This document shows positions 49,356-64,000 of a DNA stretch of 64,000 bases, piece by piece. Numbering within the stretch: the stretch's first letter is position 1; each line of letters opens with the position of its first letter. A program made the position numbers and the translations under genes. The DNA is from Paraspadella gotoi. Taxonomy: Eukaryota; Chaetognatha. The stretch is taken from contig CM119266.1 in assembly GCA_051294375.1 (NCBI GenBank), forward strand, positions 21,031,987 to 21,095,986. Direction: 5' to 3'. The notes under the pieces are model-generated. The model was not told where the DNA came from. It did no database searches and saw nothing but the letters and a program-made list of their open reading frames with translations.

Positions 49356-50841
49356 TCTCTCTGCCTTCTCCTTCTCTCCTCTCTCCTCTCTTCTCTATCG
49401 TGATATTCTTCTCTTTTTATTCCCCTATAATGTTTGGACCATCAGGTTGTAAAATAAACCATTGGAAAAAATGTATTTAGTCTTTTATTTCACTGATTTA
49501 GAAGGATTTCACTTGGGCACGATAACAACAATCAAACTTACCTGCTGTTGTCGACGATTGTTGAAAAGCATGAATGAAAGAAAAAAGGGGAAAAAGGTTA
49601 AGCATTATTAATTTAGTACAATACTCACAGAAAGAAATGAATCAATTTATAAATTAGGTAATGTAACCCGACGGGGAATAAGAACGGAGAGGATTCTTAC
49701 GAATCGGTTTCATCCCTAAGAAACAAACAGTATAAGCTAGAAACTCTAACGGAAAAGATTTCTATGAATCGATTTCATTCCTACGGTTAGTAAAGGCAAC
49801 ACCACCAGAAAGACGAAGACAATCGAAACACATTTCCGTCTTTCCTCTCTTTCCTTTCTTTTCCTTTTCTTCTTTCCTTTCCTCCTTCCTTTTCTCCTCT
49901 CTTCATTTCTACTTATCTTCTTTATTTTCTCCGTTTGCCCCTTTTCTTTCTTCCTCCCTTTCTTCTTTTCCTTTTTCCCCTTCAAATTCTCACTTTCCTC
50001 CTTCTTCCATCCCCTTTCCTCCTCCGACGGAAGATGAGGAGGAAAAGGAAACAAATTCGAGGTCGAAGACGAAGATGACCGACGAAATTAATTCTTCTTT
50101 TTCTCAATCTTTTCTTCTTTCTATTTTCTTTCTCCTTTCCTCCCTTTTTTCCCTTCATTTATACTATAAAACTAAATATATAAAAAAACAAACGTGTCCC
50201 TCCCCCCACTCTCTCGATCAGAGAGCGACTCTCCCCCATTTTTAAACTCCCCCCCTCCCGTATTCCCCCCACCCCACACCCCCATTTTCGCGGGGGTCAT
50301 AACTCAGGCATCCTCTCTTTTCCTCCGCTTCATCCATAGACTGTGAAGGATTGAGCCGAACCTCTTCGCAATGGACCTCGTTTATTTCAAACTTCGCTTG
50401 GCTTCGTTTCTCGCTTCGTTTCTCTCGTTCCGTGAACTCACCTCATTTTCTTAGTTTGTTTCCCGAACTTATAGTTTTATTTATTAATTATTTTAAGTTT
50501 TGAAAGACAACTCTAATTTTATTGATTAGTTGAGTTGACTGTCATAATTTGCCGTTTCCTTCCAGTCCGTCAGATTACGTACACATTTTTATCTAAATTT
50601 TAACTAGTAAACTAGACCTTCCCGTCAAACCTTCTACGCTCCACTGACCCTAAACCGAGAACCCAATTCTCCTCACTCTCTCATCCCCTTTTCCTCGGCA
50701 ATTCCTCCAGTCCGTTCTGTCTGGAAAGACGAGGAGAAAAAATGTTGCAACGGCATCACAATGATAATGATTATTTCGCTATCCTTCTCCTTTGTCTCCT
50801 CCTCCTCTTCCTCCTCCTCCTCCGCCTCGTCCTCCTCCTAG
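48378..50841. other. Repeat-rich stretch
   Basis: CT-rich arrays at 48690-48782, 49105-49215 and 49265-49350, CCCCCTCG-type tandem units at 48448-48492, AT-rich sequence 49440-49780 with a repeated GGAAAAGATTTCTATGAATC-like 30-bp unit (49690-49715 and 49752-49778), and T/C-rich sequence 49830-50150. The end, 50790-50841, is a (TCC)n tract that forms the acceptor of the next exon candidate. Confidence 0.5.
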
Positions 50842-50990
50842 AACTACATCCGGGGATGGACGAAGGAATCGCCAAAGACGCGCGTCGCTGGTCTTCCATC
50901 CCCCGCGACTTCACGCCTCGCCCTCTACCCATCAGCGAAGACAACGGCGAATTATACAAGATTCAATATGGCCGTTTCATTGAAAACTAA
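50842..50990 (+). CDS. Possible terminal coding exon
   Basis: A long (TCC)n tract ending CCTCCTAG makes a strong acceptor before 50842. The phase-1 frame reads LHPGMDEGIAKDARRWSSIP then RDFTPRPLPISEDNGELYKI and QYGRFIEN, then TAA, giving a natural-looking C terminus. An AATAAA occurs about 80 bp downstream. The apparent upstream Leu-rich hydrophobic segment is only the translated pyrimidine tract. The opposite strand is also open here, lowering confidence. Family not recognised. Confidence 0.33.
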
Positions 50991-51110
50991 TAATCATAAA
51001 AACTAACAAACATAAAAACCAACAAAATACTACTTACGAAGTGCTAATGATAATGAACCGACGGAAAAAAAATAAACCGACTGAAATTCAAAATTACAGA
51101 TATCAATAAT

Positions 51111-51172
51111 CAATTTTGACTGTGGACTCCACAGTCCAGAGTCCACAGTCCAGAGTTTAGAGTTTAGAGCAC
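51111..51172 (+). repeat. Small tandem and palindromic repeat
   Basis: ACTGTGGACTCCACAGT is a perfect palindrome around one base, followed by a second CCACAGTCCAGAGT unit and two GAGTTTA units. Confidence 0.7.
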
Positions 51173-51262
51173 CCTCCATCGGTCCCATCTTCTCCGCCAG
51201 CCACGCCACAACTCGGTCCCGTCCCATTCTTTTCGCATCATCAATTTCCGGTTTGTATCGCG
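51165..51262. other. Segment open on both strands, strand unresolved
   Basis: Plus: EHPPSVPSSPPATPQLGPVP then FFSHHQFPVCIAEKKSK, following a TTTAG acceptor. Minus: KPEIDDAKRMGRDRVVAWLA then EKMGPMEGALN, with an ATG in strong context at 51227. Both look protein-like; at most one is real. Confidence 0.25.
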
Positions 51263-51387
51263 GAAAAGAAAAGCAAAATAAAAGCATAAAGAATGAAATA
51301 TAGCAAAACTTGGTTAAAATACTATCAATAGCGAAAGTGAATTACTAATTGGCAGTTTTTAGTAACTATTATGTGAAAATTTACGCT

Positions 51388-51464
51388 GACGTTGCGGCGT
51401 CGGCGGCGGCGGCGGCGGCAGAGGCGGCGGCGGCGGCGGCGGCGGCGGCGGCAGCGGCGGCAAC
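51388..51464. repeat. (GGC)n block
   Basis: About 77 bp of GGC units with a few GCA/GAG interruptions. Similar blocks lie at 2831-2885, 20413-20441, 37397-37427, 45508-45537, 55524-55560 and 57254-57331. Confidence 0.85.
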
Positions 51465-51624
51465 TTTTGGTTTAGCGACGCCAATTTGTCAATCATTTGA
51501 GAAGAATCAGCGTCGTCGGGTTTGTCGTCGTTTTTGTCGTCGTCGTCGTTGACCGGAAATCGATGACTGGAGTCAAGAATTTAAAATTTCCTTTCAGTCA
51601 GCAAACATTGACTAAGAAAGAGTG

Positions 51625-58510
<6,886 letters not shown>

Positions 58511-58514
58511 ACCG

Positions 58515-58653
58515 GTCGTTCTGGCTCGATAGCGAGGCCCTGTGATATTTTCCGTCATCCACCCTACTAAGCTCTTATAGTGTAGTCGTTCTGGCTCGAT
58601 AGCGAGGCCCTGTGATATTTTCCGTCATCCACCCTACTAAGCTCTTATAGTGT
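58515..58653 (+). repeat. Perfect 70-bp tandem duplication
   Basis: GTCGTTCTGGCTCGATAGCG through CTAAGCTCTTATAGTGT is present twice in a row without mismatch (units start at 58515 and 58585). Recent duplication or an assembly repeat error. Confidence 0.9.
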
Positions 58654-59053
58654 CACCATCACTCCTGACACTCAACTTTATGATTTAACTCCACCCCACC
58701 GATTTTGAAAACTCCCTCAACTCTCGACGTATCACCCCTATTCGCCCTCTTCACTCCCAACCGCCTCGATCACTCTCCCTCGCCCACGTCAACTCTCCAA
58801 CAGGCCCCGTGTAGACAAGTGTCCACATTTGGCCATGATTTAGAGTCCCTCGGGGTCATTCGGCGTCACCCCGCGTCGACGTAGACGTCATCATAACGAC
58901 AGGCGACGACGACGACGACGACGATGACGACGTCATAACTCATGATTTCCGGCGCGCCGCGGAGAGCGAGAGCGGCGTCGACGGGGACGACGATCGTTGC
59001 CCCAAAACCTCTGCCAACGAAATCGCATAAACTCTCTCTCTCTCTTCCCGCGT

Positions 59054-59121
<68 letters not shown>

Positions 59122-59450
59122 ATATTTTTTTTGTTTTATTTTGTTTGAATGAGGGCAAAAAACGAGATGCTAGGGCGGAGCGCCGGATGAGGGCAGCGAA
59201 ATTTAAAAAAAAAAAAATGGGGAAAAAATACTATTATGGAGGCTTTTTTCTTTTTCTTTTTTTTTTTTCTTTTTCTTTTTTTCTTTTTCTTTTTCGCCGA
59301 AGACCTTTCACGCCGGCGTATTTTCAATTTTCAAAAACTGAGCATTTTTTCCCGCTCACTTTCGCGACAAATCACAACGAACTGTTTACGAAACTTAAGG
59401 AAACGTTTTCACTTAAGCCCTTCGACCGGGAGAGGAGAGATAATGAAGAT
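58654..59450. other. Non-coding stretch
   Basis: C-rich sequence to 58860, a (GAC)n segment 58905-58930, then GA array 59056-59116 and poly-T/A runs. No gene seen. Confidence 0.5.
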
Positions 59451-59581
59451 CCACCCAATCAGCGCCACCCAATCAGCGCCACCTAATCAATTCCACCCAA
59501 TCAAGTTACCTCACGTGAATTGACGTCTCGTGACGTCACTCTTCGTCCCGAACGGAATCGCGAGAATCCGTGATCACGTGA
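59451..59581 (+). promoter_or_regulatory. Promoter-like array: 14-bp CCAAT tandem repeats, E-boxes and CRE
   Basis: Four tandem 14-bp units (CCACCCAATCAGCG twice, then CCACCTAATCAATT and CCACCCAATCAAGT) give CCAAT boxes at 59455, 59469 and 59497 and a degenerate one between. They are followed by TCACGTGA (59511-59518), TGACGTC (59521), a full CRE TGACGTCA (59531-59538) and TCACGTGA (59574-59581). The last CCAAT and the first E-box form CCAAT-N9-TCACG, one base off the ER-stress element CCAAT-N9-CCACG. Family knowledge: NF-Y, CREB/ATF and bHLH-Zip sites. A plus-strand ATG at 59609 in good context opens only a 32-codon frame. Confidence 0.6.
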
Positions 59582-60460
59582 TCTCGGGGTCCAATTTCAT
59601 AAGCGAAATGGACTGGAAAGCGGGAAGGAAGGGAAGAACGGGAATGAGTTGCGTGGAAATCCAACTGCATCCGGGGAGAGACGGCGTTTCTCATATTGAG
59701 GAATGAATTCTACGTCCGGATGTAGTCGAATCTTTACGAGCCGAGGCTTTGGCAGAGATAAAAGCAAGAGGAAAGAAGCAAGGCAAGCAAAGCACGCATA
59801 GAAATATTCTAAATAAATAAATAAATAAATAAATAAATATGAAGTAGAAAAATAAAAAAATAAACAATTCTTTAAAACGTTACATTACGTTTACGAGTTA
59901 CAATTGTTTACAATACATAAAAGTCAAGTAAAGAAGAAAAGAGAGATAATTGAAAAGCCCTGCACTGATGATCGGAAACGATTCCAGCTTCCAATCCCCA
60001 TTGCCCCATATATACCCGCATTTATCCGCGTATTAGTCTCGGCGTCGCGAGAGACGCCTTATCTTTTCTCCTCTTCTTCGTACGTAATTTATTGTCACAT
60101 ATTTCGATAGCGCGCCTTCCGACGCCAGCTCCCTCTTCGCCCGTTTCCGCCTTGCCTTCAATTGACCGCCGGTCGCCAAGGGCGGTCGCTAAAGGCGGTC
60201 GCTAGGGTGAATACGCAATGTCGTCGTCAAGGACGAATATCGTCTGTTGTCAAGGTGGAAGAGAGAGAGAGAGAGTGGGGTTGAGGGATGGAGAGTTATA
60301 GAGAGGGAGTCGGAAAAGGATGGGGCGGCGAGATAGAAAAAAGAACAATAACTGCTCATGAAAAATTATAGCTGGGAGAAAGGGTCGGGCGCGGTAATCG
60401 TGCTGACCATCTCGAGCGAGGTCGAGCGGACGGCAATTAGTTCTCGGAGCGTGATATATC
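59582..60460. other. Possible 5' region downstream of the CCAAT array
   Basis: Contains the short frame MDWKAGRKGRTGMSCVEIQL from 59609 (32 codons, perhaps an upstream ORF), (AAAT)n at 59811-59839, AT-rich sequence, and a threefold GGCGGTCGCTAAAG-type repeat at 60165-60208. No longer gene recognised. Confidence 0.4.
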
Positions 60461-60559
60461 ATTGGTCCGTTTTACGTAACGCGTAAGTCATTGGTGGAAA
60501 CTAGAGACAAGGTCCTCGAGCGACGATTGGCTAAGAAGAAATCGGGAGTCTCTGATTGG
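60461..60559 (-). promoter_or_regulatory. Four evenly spaced inverted CCAAT boxes
   Basis: ATTGG at 60461, 60490, 60526 and 60555, with start-to-start spacing 29, 36 and 29 bp, each with a good NF-Y flank (CATTGGT or GATTGG). Probably a promoter reading toward the gap at 60626-61068 or leftward; no gene is visible. Confidence 0.5.
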
Positions 60560-61068
60560 TCTCAAAAAGGAGAGGATAAAATTTGGAGGAGAGAAGAGAG
60601 AGAGATTGAGGAGGAGAGAGTCTAGNNNNNNNNNNNNNNNNNNNNNNNNNNNNNNNNNNNNNNNNNNNNNNNNNNNNNNNNNNNNNNNNNNNNNNNNNNN
60701 NNNNNNNNNNNNNNNNNNNNNNNNNNNNNNNNNNNNNNNNNNNNNNNNNNNNNNNNNNNNNNNNNNNNNNNNNNNNNNNNNNNNNNNNNNNNNNNNNNNN
60801 NNNNNNNNNNNNNNNNNNNNNNNNNNNNNNNNNNNNNNNNNNNNNNNNNNNNNNNNNNNNNNNNNNNNNNNNNNNNNNNNNNNNNNNNNNNNNNNNNNNN
60901 NNNNNNNNNNNNNNNNNNNNNNNNNNNNNNNNNNNNNNNNNNNNNNNNNNNNNNNNNNNNNNNNNNNNNNNNNNNNNNNNNNNNNNNNNNNNNNNNNNNN
61001 NNNNNNNNNNNNNNNNNNNNNNNNNNNNNNNNNNNNNNNNNNNNNNNNNNNNNNNNNNNNNNNNNNNN

Positions 61069-61518
61069 CGATTTGAATCCGAAATCGAATTCCATGATTT
61101 AATTTTTTTTTCGTTCAAATTTTATTTGTTCAAAATAGTATAATGTTAAGAGTTAATGTGTTACGCTTGGTGTGCGTTCTTCACGACATAATGCGGAAAA
61201 GCAAGATTCATCGGCACCAACAGAAAAGGGTCGTTAATCGTTGACGCTTTGGCAAGAAGCCACTCGAATGCGAAAATCACCAGGTAGTCCCTACGCCCCC
61301 CTCCAGCGTCTTCAGGAAAGGCGAGATATTTTTTCTCCAAATGATAAACGTTTGTCAATATTTTCGTGTTTTTTTTTCTTAAGGAAAATAAAAAGAAAGA
61401 AGTGACGCATCGAGATTCTTGTCGATGACGTCGACGACAAAAGAACAACGCGAGATCGAGGGGCGAAGCAGATTCGGATGAAAAATTATCCCTCATTCAA
61501 GCTTTATTGAATCGCGGG

Positions 61519-61549
<31 letters not shown>

Positions 61550-61957
61550 NNNNNNNNNNNNNNNNNNNNNNNNNNNNNNNNNNNNNNNNNNNNNNNNNNN
61601 NNNNNNNNNNNNNNNNNNNNNNNNNNNNNNNNNNNNNNNNNNNNNNNNNNNNNNNNNNNNNNNNNNNNNNNNNNNNNNNNNNNNNNNNNNNNNNNNNNNN
61701 NNNNNNNNNNNNNNNNNNNNNNNNAACAGACGCACACAAGATAAGCGACGGCGTCTGTGAAAGAATATGAAAAGAAAAACATAAATCATCTTCTGACGAA
61801 AGAAAAGGATTTTTTGAAGAAAAAAAATTGGTCGATGCGAGTGAGAAGTTTTGCCCCATCGCCTCCACATCGCTTCCCCATCGCTTCCACCTCGCTTCCA
61901 ACGTTTCCGCCTAGCTTTTCCGTCTCTCCCTCACCATCCTCAAATCGACCCTGACTC
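61069..61957. other. Non-coding stretch with a gap
   Basis: AT-rich sequence, then (TC)n running into the gap 61550-61724, then CATCGCTTCCACCTCGC-type short repeats at 61855-61900. No gene seen. Confidence 0.45.
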
Positions 61958-62504
61958 GCCTCCTATAATCTATCCCCTTTGAGATTCTTTACCAANNNNN
62001 NNNNNTTACTTGTTTCTGTAATATCAGAAAATTGATAAACGAGACTGTGAGATAGTCTTGATTGAAAGCTTGCTGGAACCTGCTATGTCATTATCTTGTA
62101 AGAGTGACGGAGGCCTTAAACCACCAAAGCCTGTCCAAAGTCAGGGGCAACATAGCTCGTTTATTAAATGAATGGATAACTTTTATATTGGTTGTACCAA
62201 TTTCATAATCATAATTTAAAGTAATAACTTTTGTTAAAGAAAACCATTTTAAATTCAGTACTTTATATTTATAATCATATTCTTAATAACATCTTAACTT
62301 TCTGGCAATTTCCTTTCCCTCAACATCCCTTCAGAATCAACCCCCCGCTCCGCTCCCCCTCTCTCCCCCAATTCCTTTGTCCTCTCTTCTTCCTCCCCCC
62401 CTCCACCCGCCCCCCTTTTTTTTTTCAGAAGATTCACACCAATTTCCCGCGTTTTGGTGGTGGTAGGGTGGGATGGTGAAATGGTGAGCGACGAGCGGTG
62501 AACG
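61958..62504 (+). repeat. Left arm of an inverted duplication around a 25-N gap
   Basis: From TCCTATAATCTATCCCCTTT to GACGAGCGGTGAACG this matches the reverse complement of 62702-63996, apart from an insertion of about 750 bp present only in the right arm. It includes a minus-strand member of the dispersed 150-bp family. Confidence 0.85.
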
Positions 62505-62701
62505 NNNNNNNNNNNNNNNNNNNNNNNNNCGTCGTTCGTCTCACCTTCGAATGATTTAAACCTCTTCACCGTGACTCGCGCCTATTGATCTTTTTTTTTT
62601 CGCGGGTCCACCAGCCACTTCACCATCACCGACCGCTTTTCCGCTTCGTCACCCATCCCTGCTCCTTACCCTTACCCCCCTATTTTTTGTCGCACGTATG
62701 A

Positions 62702-64000
62702 AGCGTTCCACCGCTCGTCGCTCACACATTTTCACCATCCCCACCCTACCCACCGACCAAAACGCGGGAAATTGGGTGTGAATCTTCTGAAAAAAAAAAA
62801 GGGGGGCGGGTTGAGGGGGGGACGGAAGAAGAGAGAAAGGAATTTGGGGGAGTAGAGGGGGAGCGTTGAGCGCGGGGTTGATTCTGAAGGGATGTTGAGG
62901 GAAAGGAAATTGCCAGAAAGTTCAAGATGTTATTAAGGAGATATGTTATAAATATAAAGTACTGAATTTAAATGGTTTTCTTTAACAAAGTTATTGACTT
63001 TTAAATTATGATTATGAAATTGGTACAACCAATTAAAAGTTATCCATTCATTTAATAAACGAGCTATGGTGCCCCTGACTTTGGACAGGTTTTGGTTGGT
63101 TTAAGGCTCCGTCACTCTTACAAGATAATGACACTAGCGGATAAGGAAAGGATATTGATATTAGGATTAAGTGCGCTATCTGTTGGGTCTTGAAGATGAC
63201 TGTCCGTAACTTCTATAACCCCCTCTAGCAGCTCAATGGGATTTCTGTGTGTTCCTGGGCTTGAACCAGCTTGAGGGTTTGGCCATTGCACCCAAGGCCG
63301 GCTTACGGCCGTCCTCACGCTTCCCGCAGGGTAGGTACCGGGTTTCGGGATTGAACCCGGTACTAGTGGTCATGAGCTGATGGCTTTACTGCAATGAGCC
63401 ACCGGGTACAACTGAAAGTGTTATGGATTCTAGGCAGGGTGAACGTAGGCAATGCCCGACTACATGCCCCCAGATTGTAACCCCACCCTGCACTGCCTTT
63501 CCAGTTTGGAGGGAGGGGAAGCAATCTTCAGCTAGACCAAGGCCTGGAATCAGAAGGTTGGAATACACGGTTCAACAGGAATGGGCTCACGCAGTGTGGA
63601 TAAGGCAGCTAACGTGGGCTGAAGATGACTGTCTGTAACTTCTATAAACCCCCCTCTAGCAGCCATGGAAATGGGTCCCTTGGGCTTGGAACAAGGCTTG
63701 AGGGTTTGCCATGCCCCAAGGCCCGCTTACGGCCGTCCTCACGCTTCCCGCAGGGTAGTACGGTTTGGGATTGAACGCGGTCCTAGTGTCATAGCTGATG
63801 CTTTACTCAATAAGCCACCGGGTCACAACTGAAAGTGTCATGAATTCTAGGCAGGGTGAACCTAGGCAATGCCCGACTACAGTTCCAGCAAGCTTTCAAT
63901 CAAGACTATCTCACAGTCTCGTTTAAATCAATTTTCTGATATACAGAAACAAGTAATCTTGTAACATTGGTAAAGATCTCAAAGGGGATAGGATTATAGG
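62702..64000 (-). repeat. Right arm of the inverted duplication
   Basis: Reverse-complement partner of 61958-62504, starting CGTTCCACCGCTCGTCGCTC and running to the window end, interrupted by the SINE-containing insertion 63133-63881. Shows indels relative to the left arm. Confidence 0.85.
63133..63881 (-). mobile_element. Insertion with two tRNA-derived SINE-like units
   Basis: About 750 bp absent from the left arm and from the other members of the 150-bp family. On the minus strand each half contains a pol III-type A box and B box. Unit 1: TGGCTCATTGCAG (63389-63401) and GGTTCAATCCC (63347-63357). Unit 2: TGGCTTATTGAGT near 63805-63817 and a B-box-like CGTTCAATCCC (63767-63777). Both units share a conserved flank (TGTAGTCGGGCATTGCCTA, GGGAAGCGTGAGGACGGCCG). 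The internal order suggests a tandem or dimeric element; no clear poly-A tail or target-site duplication was established. Confidence 0.6.

Overview
The window looks like eukaryotic draft-assembly sequence from an arthropod-like invertebrate, possibly a crustacean. It is dense in (GA)n/(CT)n, (GAC)n/(GTC)n, (GGC)n and (ATC)n microsatellites, has 19 runs of N, and shows intron-exon structure with standard GT-AG signals. There is no bacterial-style gene packing, and no rRNA, free-standing tRNA or CRISPR. The one gene I recognise with confidence is the 5' half of a spalt (SALL) zinc-finger transcription factor gene on the minus strand at 10258-14469. Its glutamine-rich segment closely resembles that of insect Spalt proteins.

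Layout. 1-10257: spalt intron or downstream sequence, repeat-rich, with RFX X-box-like motifs near 2.4 and 3.0 kb; no zinc-finger exon is visible here. 10258-14469: three spalt exons joined by phase-1 introns. 14470-18627: upstream or intronic sequence with a possible extra minus-strand exon cut by a gap. 18628-23268: a 2.2 kb inverted duplication around a 25-N gap. 23.4-23.7 kb: an 11-bp minisatellite. 24-31 kb: repeats plus several unassigned exon-like open frames. 31.6-32.2 kb: a promoter-like cluster (three TCACGTGA boxes, three CCAAT boxes, one NRF1-like site) beside a 63-residue minus-strand reading frame. 32331-43601: a 5.6 kb direct duplication split by a 25-N gap, probably one locus assembled twice. 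45-51 kb: repeat-rich, with plus-strand exon-like segments of transcription-factor-like composition. 59.4-60.6 kb: two further promoter-like CCAAT clusters. 61.9-64.0 kb: an inverted duplication around another 25-N gap, one arm carrying a 0.75 kb insertion with two tRNA-derived SINE-like units.

Outside spalt, gene calls are tentative: small open frames with plausible splice signals but no family match from inspection. Much of the large-scale structure (duplications abutting exactly 25-N gaps, indel-rich copies) is more likely assembly or gap-filling behaviour than biology. I found no convincing new biological system. The best biological leads are the three promoter-like clusters, the 63-residue frame with a UAP56-binding-like motif, the 11-bp array, and the use of microsatellites as splice-acceptor pyrimidine tracts.
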